Assembly: GCF_014204795.1 (NCBI RefSeq)
Contig: NZ_JACHMB010000001.1
Coordinates: forward strand, 4,278,001 to 4,342,000
Origin: Nonomuraea jabiensis
Lineage (GTDB): Bacteria; Actinomycetota; Actinomycetes; Streptosporangiales; Streptosporangiaceae
Reading direction: 5' to 3'
Length of the DNA: 64,000 bases
In this document: piece by piece, positions 50,169 through 59,192 of the stretch
How positions within the stretch are numbered: the first letter of the stretch is position 1
Layout of the letters: each line of letters starts with the position of its first letter
Program-made: the position numbers and the translations under genes
The notes under the pieces: generated by a model
Database searches by the model: none
Told to the model about the DNA's origin: nothing
What the model saw: only the letters and a program-made list of their open reading frames with translations

Positions 50169-51169
50169 GCGGGCGCACGGTCACGATCGCCCAGGTCGCC
50201 AAGCACGCGGGCGTGGCCGTCAGCACGGTCTCCTACGTGCTCAGCGGCAAGCGGACGATCTCGGCCGACACCAGGCGCCGGGTGCTCGACAGCATCAGCG
50301 CGCTCGGCTACCACCCCAACGCCGGCGCCCGCGCCCTGGCGAGCAAGCGCTCCAACGTGATCGCGCTGGTGCTGCCGCTGCGGGCGGGCATGCACGTGCC
50401 CGTCCTGATGCGCTTCGCCAGCGCCGTGGTGACGGCCGCGCGCCGGTTCGACCACGACGTGCTGCTGCTGACCGCCGACGAGGGCACCGAGGGCATCCGG
50501 CGGGTGGCCGCGAGCGCGCTGGTGGACGCGCTGGTGCTCATGGACGTCGAGCTGGACGACCGCAGGGTGCCGCTGCTGCGCGAGCTGGCCGAGCCCAGCG
50601 TCCTCATCGGCTTCCCCGCCGAGCCCGCCGGGCTGACGTGCGTCGACCTCGACTTCGCCGCCGCGGGCGCGCGGTGCGTGGACCACCTGGCCGAACGCGG
50701 CCACGAGGAGATCGCGCTGCTCGGGGCGCCCACGGTGGTGTACGAGCGGGGGACCGGGTTCGCCCGGCGGACGCGCGAGGGGTTCGTGGAGGCCGTGGCC
50801 GCCCACGGTCTGCTGGGCGTCGCGCTGCCGTGCGAGGAGACGTTCGACGAGGTGTACGAGACCGTACGCGGCCTGCTCCTCGACCGCCCCGGCCTGTCCG
50901 GGCTGGTCGTGCACAACGAGGCGGCGGTCGGCCATGTGCTGGCGGCGCTGCGGCAGCTCGGCCGGCGGGTGCCGCACGACGTGGCGGTGATGGCGATCTG
51001 CCCCGACGACGTGGCCGAGCGGGCCAGCCCGCCGCTGTCCTCCGTGCTGATCCCGGCCGAAGAGGTGGGCAGGGAGGCGGTCCGCCTCGTCATGGACAAG
51101 CTCGAAGGCCGCGTGGTGCCCGACTCCACCCTCCTCACCCCGCTGCTGGCCGTCCGCGCCAGCACCTGA
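50165..51169 (+). CDS. LacI family transcriptional regulator
   Basis: 334 residues. The HTH with hinge helix is at residues 7-60 ('TIAQVAKHAGVAVSTVSYVL', 'NAGARALASKRSNVIALVLP'), followed by a periplasmic-binding-protein-like sugar domain ('LVDALVLMDVEL', 'CVDLDFAAAGARCVDHLAER', 'PPLSSVLIPAEEVGREAV'). The TTG start at 50165 overlaps the GH3 stop (TTGA), and GGAG lies upstream. It most likely binds the palindrome at 47369-47384 and so controls its own operon. Confidence 0.92.
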   Translation: MSGRTVTIAQVAKHAGVAVSTVSYVLSGKRTISADTRRRVLDSISALGYHPNAGARALASKRSNVIALVLPLRAGMHVPVLMRFASAVVTAARRFDHDVLLLTADEGTEGIRRVAASALVDALVLMDVELDDRRVPLLRELAEPSVLIGFPAEPAGLTCVDLDFAAAGARCVDHLAERGHEEIALLGAPTVVYERGTGFARRTREGFVEAVAAHGLLGVALPCEETFDEVYETVRGLLLDRPGLSGLVVHNEAAVGHVLAALRQLGRRVPHDVAVMAICPDDVAERASPPLSSVLIPAEEVGREAVRLVMDKLEGRVVPDSTLLTPLLAVRAST

Positions 51170-51191
51170 CCGGTGATCTAGCATCGGGTGC

Positions 51192-51239
51192 GTGGACGAC
51201 CTTGGGGCGGAGGTGTTCGAGGGGCAGCGGGCGCGGCTG
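51192..51239 (+). pseudogene. Possible remnant of an ECF sigma factor N-terminus
   Basis: A GTG opens 'VDDLGAEVFEGQRARLFG', which resembles the first residues of ECF sigma factors, then loses any similarity. The rest of the gap to 51313 shows no coding character, apart from a GCCAGA/TCTGGC stem. Short and uncertain. Confidence 0.25.
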
Positions 51240-51313
51240 TTCGGGCGGACGCCGCGGCGGGCCAGATTCCGGTACGTCTGGCAGAACATCAGCCTGGGCC
51301 GGCACGATCTGGG

Positions 51314-51856
51314 CTATGCGCCACCCGGGCCCGTACCGGCCGTGACGGCCCATCGCTCGTGGTCCCGCCACGCCCCGTCGATGAACTGGAAGTCCGGCGA
51401 GTATCCCTCTCGCCGGAAGCCGACCCGCTTGATCAGGTTCAGGGAGGGGGTGTTGGACGGCTGGATGTTGGCTTCGACGCGGTGCAGGTCCAGCTCGCCG
51501 AACGCGTACCGGACGAGCAGCCGCAGCCCCTCGGTCATGTAGCCGCGGCCGGTCGTGGCGGAGTAGGCGCAGTATCCCAGGGTGCCGTCCTGGCGGGTGC
51601 CGCGGATGATGTTGTTCAGGTTGGCCCGGCCGACGATCGCGCCGGTGTCGACCCGGCAGATCACGAACCCTTCGTTCGCCGGGTCGTCGAAGCGCGCCAG
51701 GTACCCGTCGAAGGCCTCGTCGGTGGTGATGGGGGCGCCGGGCATCCAGCGGGCGAGCAGGTCGGCGCTGTCCCGGTTGAGAGTCAGGAATTCCGTACGG
51801 TCACCGTGGTCGATGCGGCGGAGGCCGACGCGGGCGCCCTGGGCGAGGTAGGTCAC
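51314..51856 (-). CDS. GNAT acetyltransferase, RimJ/RimL-like
   Basis: 180 residues. GNAT motif A is seen as 'GTLGYCAYSATTGRGYMTEG' with 'LRLLVRYAFGELDLHRVEAN' following and 'NTPSLNLIKRVGFRREGY' at the end, a RimJ/RimL (N-alpha or Ser/Ala acetyl) subgroup pattern. The GTG start at 51856 directly abuts the stop of the histidine phosphatase gene, so the two are co-transcribed. Acceptor substrate unknown. Confidence 0.9.
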   Translation of the reverse strand: MTYLAQGARVGLRRIDHGDRTEFLTLNRDSADLLARWMPGAPITTDEAFDGYLARFDDPANEGFVICRVDTGAIVGRANLNNIIRGTRQDGTLGYCAYSATTGRGYMTEGLRLLVRYAFGELDLHRVEANIQPSNTPSLNLIKRVGFRREGYSPDFQFIDGAWRDHERWAVTAGTGPGGA

Positions 51857-52492
51857 TCATCGATCTTGTCGCAGAGCCGGCCACGACGCGCACCGCCAGG
51901 ACCGGCCGTCCCATTCGACCGGGAACGGCACCGCGTGCGGGAGCGGCGTCCCCCAGACCCGCTCACCCAGCCCGTGGCACAGCACGCTGAGCCCGGCGGT
52001 GAGGCTGCCCACATGCCCGACCAGCGCGACCGTCCCGCCGTCACGGGCGGCCGTCTGGGCCGGGTGGGTGGCTGCGATGGAGGCGAAGGCGGCGGCCATC
52101 CGGGTCACGACGGCGTGTCCGGTCTCGCCGTCCGCCACCGCCTCGTCCAAGCGCCCCTCCACGACCCAGGAACGCAGCACCTCGGCGGTACGCGCCCGGA
52201 CCGCCGGGTCGGCGGTACCCTCCAACCGCCCGATCCCGAACTCCACGAGCTCCTCCAGCGCCACCACCTCCCGCACACCCAGCGCCCGCGCGATGATCCC
52301 GGCCGTCTGCCGGGCGCGCACCGCCGTACTGGCGTAAATGCGGATGACACCCTCGCCCACCAGGCGCTCGGCCGTCTCCGCCGCCTGTGCCCGCCCCCTC
52401 GGGGTCAGCTCCGCCGACGGCAGCGCCCCGGACACCCGGGTGACGACGTTCTCGGACTCGGCATGGCGCAGGCACAGCACGCGGACACCCAT
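51857..52492 (-). CDS. Histidine phosphatase family protein
   Basis: 211 residues. Catalytic 'CLRHAESEN' (phospho-His) is near the N-terminus, 'LTPRGRAQAAETAERL' and 'YASTAVRARQTAGIIA' follow, and the second His is in 'VALVGHVGSLTAGL'. The catalytic Glu is in 'FGIGRLEG'. Likely a broad phosphomonoesterase of the phosphoglycerate-mutase-like superfamily. ATG 52492 lies 10 bases after the stop of the P-loop kinase gene, giving a three-gene minus-strand operon. Confidence 0.9.
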   Translation of the reverse strand: MGVRVLCLRHAESENVVTRVSGALPSAELTPRGRAQAAETAERLVGEGVIRIYASTAVRARQTAGIIARALGVREVVALEELVEFGIGRLEGTADPAVRARTAEVLRSWVVEGRLDEAVADGETGHAVVTRMAAAFASIAATHPAQTAARDGGTVALVGHVGSLTAGLSVLCHGLGERVWGTPLPHAVPFPVEWDGRSWRCASWPALRQDR

Positions 52493-52502
52493 GCGCCCGA
52501 CC

Positions 52503-53030
52503 CTACGATCCGGAGCCCCCGACGCGCTCGAGACCCCGCAGGAGAACGTCCAGCGACTCCTCAGGGGCCTGCCCGGCGGTGTCGACGAGGAGGCGTTCGC
52601 GCTCCCACGGCTCGTACTCACGCTCGACGACCTCCCGCCACTCGGGCGGCCGCAGGCCGGGGATGTCGATCGAGCGCGAAGTGACGCGGTGCCGATGCTC
52701 GGCGGGATCGGAGCAGACCACCTCCACCTCGGCCACCGGAACGCCCGCCTTCGCGCCCACGTCCCGCCAGGCGTCGCGGGTGACGGCCAGCGGGTTCACC
52801 GACTCCGCGATCACCGTCAGCCCCTGCCGCAGGTGCTCCTCGGCCAGCGCGTAACCGACGACGTATCCGGCGGGGCCGATGGGGTGGCGGGCCAGACCGG
52901 AGCGGACGATCGCCTGCTCGATGGTGTCGATCCGCACGTGTACCCCGCCGACGCGGGCGGCGAGGAGCCGGGCGAGCGTCGTCTTGCCTGTCGCGGGCAG
53001 GCCGCCGATGACGATGAGCACGCACTCCAT
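52503..53030 (-). CDS. P-loop kinase-like ATP-binding protein
   Basis: 175 residues. Walker A 'GGLPATGKTTLARLLA' starts near residue 8, followed by 'VHVRIDTIEQAIVRSGL', a lid-like 'CSDPAEHRHRVTSR' and 'WREVVEREYEPW'. This is the AAA_33 / chloramphenicol-phosphotransferase-like group of small-molecule or zeta-toxin-like kinases. No antitoxin gene is adjacent, so a metabolic or resistance kinase is more likely than a toxin. First gene of the kinase - phosphatase - GNAT operon. Confidence 0.85.
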   Translation of the reverse strand: MECVLIVIGGLPATGKTTLARLLAARVGGVHVRIDTIEQAIVRSGLARHPIGPAGYVVGYALAEEHLRQGLTVIAESVNPLAVTRDAWRDVGAKAGVPVAEVEVVCSDPAEHRHRVTSRSIDIPGLRPPEWREVVEREYEPWERERLLVDTAGQAPEESLDVLLRGLERVGGSGS

Positions 53031-53119
53031 CCTACGAACGCCCCCCTCGGCGAACGCGGAAAATGTCACCCCCGTAGGCCAAGCTGGAGCCCGTCCGCTC
53101 TCGTGAAGGGGTGCCGTCC

Positions 53120-53677
53120 ATGCCGATCCAGGTCGCCGGCCGCCGCCGTTCGGCTGCCTCGCTCGCCAAGGCCTTCCCCGGGGCCGAGGTCATCGACGTG
53201 ACCTCCAGAGCGGACGAGCCGTGGGTGCGGCTGAGCCCGTTCTACCCGCACGGCGGCATCCCCGTGCCGCAGACCCCGGGCGTCACCAGCCAGAGCGTCG
53301 AGGGGATCTGGCAGGCGCTCAAAGTCTTCGAGACCGCCGACGTCGACCCGGCCAAGCTCGCGATCACCACCATGACCGGCCTCAAACGCACCGTGCGCAA
53401 ACACGGACCGGTGCGCGGCCACCGCGACGGCCTGCACGGGGACCGGCTGCTGCCCTACCGGGCCGCGCGGCGCCGCATCTACCTCCCGGCCTACCGCTGG
53501 GTCCTGGAGCACAGGACCGGCGATCTCGTGGAGCGCCTGCGCCTGCTCGCGGCCGACCGCGAGGTCGTCCTGCTCGACTACACCACCAACGGCGACGTCG
53601 ACGATCCCGCCACCCCGCTCTCCCACGCCGCGCTGATCTGCCTGCACCTCCAGGGGAAGTGGCCCGAGGAAGACTGA
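53120..53677 (+). CDS. DUF6939-like conserved protein of unknown function
   Basis: 185 residues. The conserved core 'VTSRADEPWVRLSPFYPHGG' (trimmed), 'IPVPQTPG', 'SVEGIWQALKVFE' and 'TVRKHGPVRGHRDGLHG' marks a small, widely distributed but uncharacterised family. It ends 'EVVLLDYTTNGDVDDPATPL'. No catalytic motif is evident. ATG 53120 has GGGG nine bases upstream. It stands alone, divergent from the kinase gene. Confidence 0.75.
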   Translation: MPIQVAGRRRSAASLAKAFPGAEVIDVTSRADEPWVRLSPFYPHGGIPVPQTPGVTSQSVEGIWQALKVFETADVDPAKLAITTMTGLKRTVRKHGPVRGHRDGLHGDRLLPYRAARRRIYLPAYRWVLEHRTGDLVERLRLLAADREVVLLDYTTNGDVDDPATPLSHAALICLHLQGKWPEED

Positions 53678-53820
53678 CCCGCTGGGTCACCAACAGGTTC
53701 CCCAGTCACCAAAAAGTGCGTTCTTCCATGTCAGGGCACACTCTCTTATGGTTTCTGAGTAACTGCAAGAGACCACCGGCGTCTCGGTTCGCCGGATGTC
53801 CGGACAAGGAGGCAGGCAGC

Positions 53821-54228
53821 ATGGCCATCACCCTCGTGAACCCCAACGGATTGCCCAAGATCGACGTCTACCGGCAGGTGTCGATCGCATCGGGGACGAA
53901 GCTCGTCTTCATCGCCGGACAGGTCGCCTGGGACGCCGACGGGACCACGGTCGGCGAAGGCGACCTCGCCGCGCAGGTCGAGCAGTGCTACCTCAACATC
54001 GCCACCGCCCTGGCCGAGGTGGGCGGTTCCTTCGACGACGTGGCGAAACTGAACGTCCACGTCGTCGACTGGACCCCCGACAAGATGCCCGCGCTCCTGG
54101 AGGGCATCTCCCGGGCGGCCGCGAAGCTGGGGGTCACTCCGACTCCACCGGCCACGCTGCTGGGTGTTGCGGCACTGGACATCCCGGACCACCTGGTAGA
54201 GATCGAAGCCACCGCGGTCCTCGACTGA
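53821..54228 (+). CDS. RidA family protein
   Basis: 135 residues. RidA/YjgF fold with 'KLVFIAGQVAWDADGTTVGE', 'AAQVEQCYLNIATALAEVGG', 'AKLNVHVVDW' and the C-terminal 'ALDIPDHLVEIEATAVL'. The Arg that binds the imine substrate in canonical RidA is not at the usual place, so it may belong to the Rid subgroups without deaminase activity. A strong AAGGAGG site precedes the ATG. Monocistronic. Confidence 0.88.
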   Translation: MAITLVNPNGLPKIDVYRQVSIASGTKLVFIAGQVAWDADGTTVGEGDLAAQVEQCYLNIATALAEVGGSFDDVAKLNVHVVDWTPDKMPALLEGISRAAAKLGVTPTPPATLLGVAALDIPDHLVEIEATAVLD

Positions 54229-54291
54229 GCAGCTGCTCCGTCCCGTAAAAAGGGGATGAACCTCTCCAGGTTCCGGTGCGAGGCTGGGCTG

Positions 54292-54858
54292 GTGATCGAT
54301 ACGCGAACCGTGGTCCTGGTCGAGGGCGTCAGCGACAAGTCGGCCGTCGAAGCGCTGGCCGAGCGCCATGGCCGGAACCTGGCGGCCGAAGGCATCTCCC
54401 TGGTGGCGATGGGTGGCGCCACGAACATCGGGACGTATGTCGGCAAGTTCGGCCCCGCCGGTCGCGATCTCCGCCTGGCCGGTCTGGTTGACGTCGGGGA
54501 GGAAGGCGACTACCGGAGGAGCCTCGAGCGCGCAGGGCTCGGATCCAACCTCAGCAGAAGCGATCTGGAGGCGCTCGGGTTCTTCGTGTGCGTCGCCGAC
54601 CTGGAGGACGAGCTGATCCGCGCCCTCGGCACCGCCATGGTCGAGGAAGTCATCGACGCAGAGGGCGAGCTCGGCTCGTTCCGGTCGCTCCAGAAGCAAC
54701 CCGCGTGGCGCGGGCGGGCCACTCACGACCAGCTGCGCCGGTTCATGGGGGCAGGCAGCGGCCGCAAGATCCGCTATTCCGCCCGGCTCGTCGCGGCCCT
54801 CGATCTCGATCGCGTGCCGCGCCCGCTGGACAGGCTGCTGGCCCACATCGCCGGATGA
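54292..54858 (+). CDS. Stand-alone TOPRIM domain protein (OLD-type)
   Basis: 188 residues. The TOPRIM Glu is in 'VVLVEGVSDKSAVEALAERH', followed by 'VAMGGATNIGTYVGKFGP' and 'AGLVDVGEEGDYRRSLERAG', where the acidic residues of the DxD motif would lie (here D-V-G-E-E). OLD-family nucleases carry this domain after an ATPase; here the ATPase is absent. The GTG at 54292 is preferred to the ATG at 54256, which has no room for a ribosome site. Function unknown, possibly nucleic-acid cleavage. Confidence 0.8.
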   Translation: MIDTRTVVLVEGVSDKSAVEALAERHGRNLAAEGISLVAMGGATNIGTYVGKFGPAGRDLRLAGLVDVGEEGDYRRSLERAGLGSNLSRSDLEALGFFVCVADLEDELIRALGTAMVEEVIDAEGELGSFRSLQKQPAWRGRATHDQLRRFMGAGSGRKIRYSARLVAALDLDRVPRPLDRLLAHIAG

Positions 54859-54909
54859 GGCGGACTCGCCGGCGGAACCGGCGGGTGCGGGCAGCCAGGC
54901 GGATGATGG

Positions 54910-54934
54910 CGCCGCTGCATCTTCGGCAGCGGCG
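54910..54934. terminator. Hairpin after the TOPRIM gene
   Basis: CGCCGCTGC and GCAGCGGCG, a perfect 9-bp stem with a 7-base loop ATCTTCG, about 50 bases after the TOPRIM stop. Confidence 0.55.
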
Positions 54935-54977
54935 TGGATCGGCGCCGGGCGGAGGCCGCGACGTGGCGCCTGACGCG

Positions 54978-55019
54978 CGAGCGCTCCCCGCGGGCTCGCA
55001 GGCCCAGGGGGAGCGCTCG
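54978..55019. terminator. Hairpin after the TPM-domain gene
   Basis: CGAGCGCTCCCC (54978-54989) and GGGGAGCGCTCG (55008-55019) form a perfect 12-bp stem, 32 bases beyond the TPM gene stop on the minus strand. Confidence 0.6.
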
Positions 55020-55050
55020 TTGTGCTGATCGGTTTCAGCCGGGCTCGGGG

Positions 55051-56445
55051 TTACCAGTCGCCGCCGCCGAAGTCTCCGCCGCCGAAGTCGCCTCCGCCAC
55101 CGAAGTCGCCCCAGCCGCCGCCGTCTCCGCCGCCACCGAAGTCGCCGCCACCGCCGAAGTCGCCTCCGCCGCCGTCAGCGTAACCCTCGGCGTAGCCGGC
55201 GCCGTAGCCGCCGTAGCCGAAGCCGCCGCTGAGCATGCTGCCCATCATGGTGCCGATGAACATGCCGGTCATGATGTCGCCGAAGCCGCCGTAGTAGCCG
55301 TACGCGTACGGCTGGTACGCGGGCCCCGCGTCGTAGTAGGGGCGGCGCTGGCCGTCGACCATGACCTCGCGCATCTGCGGGTCGAAGCCGCGCTCCACGG
55401 CCTCGGCGTCCATCTTGCAGGCGGGCACGTCGCGGACGGCGCCACCGGGCGGGGCCCAGCGGACGTCGCGGGCGGACGGGCCGTGCTGCGGGTTGAAGAA
55501 GCAGGGGGCACGCCGCTCGGGGACCGGGTCGTTGTGGACCTTGGCCTTCACCACGGCCAGCGCGTAGCGGCCGTCCTCGAGGGTCTGGGTGACCTCGCGG
55601 ACCTGGTCGGCGCGCTGGACGTTGGCCAGCTGGGTCTTGGCCTTCTCGTAGGAGTCGAGCGCCTGCTGCCACTCCTCGATGTGCGCACCGCCCTGGCCGG
55701 CGAGCGTCACGTCGGTGTCGAGGGCGGTGATCTCCTCGCCCAGCTTGGTGACGTCCTCGTCCACGGTCTGCTTGACGGCCGCCAGGTCCTTGGCCTCCTG
55801 GATGGCCTTCTTCTTCTTGCGGTTGCTGGAGTAGAGGAAGTAGCCGCCACCGCCGACCACGACCAGGCCGCCCAGGGCGATCAGCGCGGCGGTGCCGCCG
55901 GCGCCGGGGTTGGCCTGGCTGCCGCTGTCGAGGGCGGAGCGCTTGCCGTCGACGGCGAGGTCAACGCGGTTGACGAAGTCCTTCATGCCGTCCACGACGT
56001 TGCCGGAGTTGGCGCTCACCGCGAGGTCGGCCAGCCTGCCCGCGACACCCGACTGGCGGAAGGCGCTCGAGGCCGCGAACAGCGTCTGGCCGTCGAGCAC
56101 GACGAACGTGGCGCGGTTGCGGCCGGCCTTCGTGAGCTCGGAGTTGAGCGAGCTCATGTAGGGCGCAATCGTGGAGTTGTCCAGCGTGCCGTCGGGGAGC
56201 GCCACGGTGTAGATCTTGCTCTTGGCCCCCTTCAGCGCGTCACGGATCTCATCCTGCTGGTCTGACGACAGTGGTGAACCGGACTGCACGAAGAGCGGGT
56301 CCTTCTTGTCCTTCCAGTAGGACACCACCGACTGAGCATCAGGGGGTGCCGCCGCGTTGGCGGCAGGGGACAGCGCAAGCACGACGAATAGACCGGCGAT
56401 CAGAGCCGCAAACGCGGCCCCTGCTCGGCGCAGCGAGTGGGTCAT
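55051..56445 (-). CDS. TPM-domain membrane protein with Gly-rich C-terminus
   Basis: 464 residues. Signal sequence (about 1-37, ending 'SPAANAA'), extracytoplasmic TPM domain (about 45-175: 'SSDQQDEIRDALKGAKSKIY', 'ATFVVLDGQTLFAASSAF'), one membrane helix at about 198-222 ('TAALIALGGLVVVGGGGYFL'), a cytoplasmic coiled-coil region (about 225-315) and a C-terminal tail of YG and GGGDFGG repeats. TPM domains occur in phosphatase-like and photosystem II repair proteins; the repeats suggest a surface or assembly role. GGAGG precedes the ATG at 56445. Confidence 0.82.
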   Translation of the reverse strand: MTHSLRRAGAAFAALIAGLFVVLALSPAANAAAPPDAQSVVSYWKDKKDPLFVQSGSPLSSDQQDEIRDALKGAKSKIYTVALPDGTLDNSTIAPYMSSLNSELTKAGRNRATFVVLDGQTLFAASSAFRQSGVAGRLADLAVSANSGNVVDGMKDFVNRVDLAVDGKRSALDSGSQANPGAGGTAALIALGGLVVVGGGGYFLYSSNRKKKKAIQEAKDLAAVKQTVDEDVTKLGEEITALDTDVTLAGQGGAHIEEWQQALDSYEKAKTQLANVQRADQVREVTQTLEDGRYALAVVKAKVHNDPVPERRAPCFFNPQHGPSARDVRWAPPGGAVRDVPACKMDAEAVERGFDPQMREVMVDGQRRPYYDAGPAYQPYAYGYYGGFGDIMTGMFIGTMMGSMLSGGFGYGGYGAGYAEGYADGGGGDFGGGGDFGGGGDGGGWGDFGGGGDFGGGDFGGGDW

Positions 56446-56565
56446 TGGCAGCAAGCCTCCTTCGCCCATGAGGACGAACGAGCGGTGGGCAAAGTTCCTC
56501 ACTGCGCACGTTACCTGTCCGCGAGCGCGCGGGCGCACACCGTGGCGAAGATGCCGGGATCTCCG

Positions 56566-58317
56566 TCAGGTGTCCTTGATCTCACAGATGGTCGCGCCCG
56601 ACGTGACCGTCTGCCCGATCGCGGCCGTGAGCCCCGTAATTGTGCCCGGTTTGTGGGCGGCCAGCGGCTGCTCCATCTTCATGGCCTCCAGCACCACGAC
56701 CGTGTCGCCCTCGCTCACCACGTCCCCGTCCGTGGCGACGACCTTGACGATCGTTCCCTGCATGGGGCTGACCAGCGCGTCGCCGCCCGCCGCCGACGCC
56801 TTCCTGGCGCCGGCGCCGCCGCGTCGCGGCGCCTTCGCTGGTGCCGGGGCGGACGCGCCGAGCCCGGCGGGCAGCACCACTTCGAGACGCTTGCCCCCGA
56901 CCTCGACCGTCACCGTCTCGCGGGCGGGGGCGGCGGCGTCCGGGCCCGAGGCGATCTCCTCCTCGTACGGCGCGACCGAGTTCTCCCATTCCGTCTCGAT
57001 CCACCGCGTGTGCACCGAGAACGGCGAGGCGACGAACGCCGGATCGGCCACGACGGCCCGGTGGAAGGGCAGCACGGTGGGCATCCCCGAGATCTCGAAC
57101 TCGGCCAGCGCCCGCCGCGAGCGCTCCAGCGCCTCCTGCCGCGTCCGGCCCGTGACGATCAGCTTCGCCACCAGCGAGTCGAACGTCTGCGGCACCGTCA
57201 TCCCCGCCTCGTAGCCGGCGTCGAGGCGCACCCCGGGCCCGGCGGGCGGGCGCATGACGGTCAGCGTCCCGGGGGCGGGCAGGAAGTTGCGGCCGGCGTC
57301 CTCCGCGTTGATCCGGAACTCGATCGAGTGCCCGCGCAGCTCCGGGTCGCCGTACTCCAGCGCCTCCCCGTCGGCGATCCTGAACATCTCCCGCACCAGG
57401 TCGATCCCCGACACCTCCTCGGTGACCGGGTGCTCGACCTGCAGCCGGGTGTTCACCTCGAGGAACGAGATCGTCCCGTCCTGCCCCACGAGGAACTCGC
57501 ACGTGCCGGCCCCGACGTAGCCCGCCTCCTTCAGGATGGCCTTGGAGCTGGAGTAGAGGATCTCGACCTGCTCCCGCGACAGGAACGGCGCCGGCGCCTC
57601 CTCCACCAGCTTCTGGTGGCGGCGCTGGAGCGAGCAGTCGCGCGTGCTGACCACGACCACGTTGCCGTGCGTGTCGGCCAGGCACTGCGTCTCGACGTGG
57701 CGCGGCCGGTCGAGGTAGCGCTCCACGAAGCACTCGCCCCGCCCGAACGACGCGACGGCCTCGCGCACGGCCGACTCGTACAGCTCGGCGACCTCCTCCA
57801 GGCCGCGCGCCACCTTGATGCCGCGCCCGCCGCCGCCGTACGCCGCCTTGATCGCGATCGGCAGCCCGTGCTCCTCCGCGAACGCCACGACCTCGGCCGC
57901 CCCGGAGACGGGGTCCTTGGTGCCCGCGACCAGCGGCGCGCCGACCTGCTGCGCGATGTGCCTGGCCCGCACCTTGTCGCCGAGCGCGGCGATGGCCTCG
58001 GGCGGCGGGCCGATCCAGATCAGGCCGGCGTCGATGACGGCCTGCGCGAAGGCGGCGTTCTCGGCCAGGAAGCCGTAGCCGGGATGCACGGCGTCGGCGC
58101 CGGAGCGCCGCGCGACGTCGAGCAGCTTGGCGATGTCGAGGTAGGTCTCCGCGGGGGACCGGCCACCCAGCGCGTACGCCTCGCCGGCGACCTTGACGTG
58201 CAGGGCGTCGAGGTCCTGGTCGGCGTAGACGGCCACACTCCCGATCCCGGCGTCCTGGCACGCGCGGGCCACCCGTACGGCGATCTCGCCGCGATTGGCG
58301 ATCAGAACCTTCCGCAC
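56566..58317 (-). CDS. Acyl-CoA carboxylase alpha subunit: biotin carboxylase plus BCCP
   Basis: 583 residues. Biotin carboxylase ATP-grasp domain (about 1-445: '[20 protein letters not shown]', '[14 protein letters not shown]', '[13 protein letters not shown]', '[14 protein letters not shown]') followed by an Ala/Pro linker and a BCCP domain (about 510-583) with the biotinylated Lys547 in 'EAMKMEQ'. Actinomycete acyl-CoA carboxylases (AccA-type) combine with a separate beta subunit to make malonyl-CoA or methylmalonyl-CoA. No beta subunit is in the window. It is followed closely upstream by an SDR gene (24 bases), probably co-transcribed. Confidence 0.95.
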   Translation of the reverse strand: MRKVLIANRGEIAVRVARACQDAGIGSVAVYADQDLDALHVKVAGEAYALGGRSPAETYLDIAKLLDVARRSGADAVHPGYGFLAENAAFAQAVIDAGLIWIGPPPEAIAALGDKVRARHIAQQVGAPLVAGTKDPVSGAAEVVAFAEEHGLPIAIKAAYGGGGRGIKVARGLEEVAELYESAVREAVASFGRGECFVERYLDRPRHVETQCLADTHGNVVVVSTRDCSLQRRHQKLVEEAPAPFLSREQVEILYSSSKAILKEAGYVGAGTCEFLVGQDGTISFLEVNTRLQVEHPVTEEVSGIDLVREMFRIADGEALEYGDPELRGHSIEFRINAEDAGRNFLPAPGTLTVMRPPAGPGVRLDAGYEAGMTVPQTFDSLVAKLIVTGRTRQEALERSRRALAEFEISGMPTVLPFHRAVVADPAFVASPFSVHTRWIETEWENSVAPYEEEIASGPDAAAPARETVTVEVGGKRLEVVLPAGLGASAPAPAKAPRRGGAGARKASAAGGDALVSPMQGTIVKVVATDGDVVSEGDTVVVLEAMKMEQPLAAHKPGTITGLTAAIGQTVTSGATICEIKDT

Positions 58318-58341
58318 CGACCTAAGTCCTTCCTGAGAGGT

Positions 58342-59061
58342 TCAGCGGCCCAGGTACGCGCCGCCGTTCACATGGAGCACCTGCCCGGTCACATGCCTGG
58401 CTCCCGCGGAGGCCAGGAACAGAACGGTATCGGCGACGTCGGAGGGGGTGCCGGGGCGCCCGTTGCGCGTGTTCTCCACCCGTGCCCTGATGCCGTCGTC
58501 GGTCAGCCGGCCCCGGAAGAACTCGGTGTCCAGGACGAGGCCGGGGGCGACCACGTTCGCGGTGACGCGCCGGGGGCCGAGCTCGGCGGCCAGGTCGGCG
58601 GTCCAGGACTCCAGGGCGGCCTTGGCGGCGCCGTACGAGCCGGAGCCCGTGCCGCGCGCGGCGATGGAGCCGATGGAGACGATCCGGCCGCCCTCCCGCA
58701 GGCGCGGCGTCAGCGCGGTCGTGACGAGGACGGCGGACATGAGGTTGGCGTTGAGGTTGGCCCACCAGGCCTCGGCCACGTCCACCAGCTCGCCGGGCTG
58801 CCTGCGGTCGAGGTTGGTGTTGCCGCCGGCGTTGTTGACCAGCACGTCCACGTGCGGCGGCAGGCTGTCGAGCGCCTCTTTCACGGCGGCGGGACTGGAG
58901 GCGTCGAACGCCACGTGCGCCGCCCCGAGCCGGGCCGCGGCCTCCTTCAGCACGTGCTCGCGGCGGCCGGTGATGGTCACGCGGTCGCCGAGCGAGACGA
59001 ACGCGGCCGCGACGGCGTATCCGATGCCGGTGCCTCCGCCGGTCACCACAACCTCGCGCAT
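58342..59061 (-). CDS. SDR family oxidoreductase (FabG-like)
   Basis: 239 residues. Cofactor motif 'VVTGGGTGIGYAVAAAF' near residue 4, 'LVNNAGGNTN', catalytic Ser in 'RIVSIGSIAARG', YxxxK in 'SYGAAKAALESW', and the C-terminal 'FLASAGARHVTGQVLHVNGG' (trimmed) typical of FabG-type reductases. It is upstream of, and close to, the biotin carboxylase gene, so a role in fatty-acid or polyketide-related metabolism is plausible. ATG 59061 begins directly before the beta-alpha-beta fold. Confidence 0.92.
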   Translation of the reverse strand: MREVVVTGGGTGIGYAVAAAFVSLGDRVTITGRREHVLKEAAARLGAAHVAFDASSPAAVKEALDSLPPHVDVLVNNAGGNTNLDRRQPGELVDVAEAWWANLNANLMSAVLVTTALTPRLREGGRIVSIGSIAARGTGSGSYGAAKAALESWTADLAAELGPRRVTANVVAPGLVLDTEFFRGRLTDDGIRARVENTRNGRPGTPSDVADTVLFLASAGARHVTGQVLHVNGGAYLGR

Positions 59062-59192
59062 GACCCGAGTGCTCCCCGAGACGAATCCGAACAATCCTCG
59101 GGTAGACCATAGCCGCTCGGTATAACTCAGGCGACGGTAGGTGGTCACACCTTAGGTTGAGGGCGCTTTCCCCCATGTTCCAGGAGGTATGC

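Noticed and set aside
51240-51313. Continuation of the ECF-like reading frame
   Set aside because: Similarity ends after about 16 residues and the remaining frame overlaps the GNAT gene on the other strand.
52503-53030. Zeta-type toxin of a toxin-antitoxin pair
   Set aside because: The P-loop fold fits, but no small antitoxin gene is adjacent and the gene leads a metabolic-type operon.
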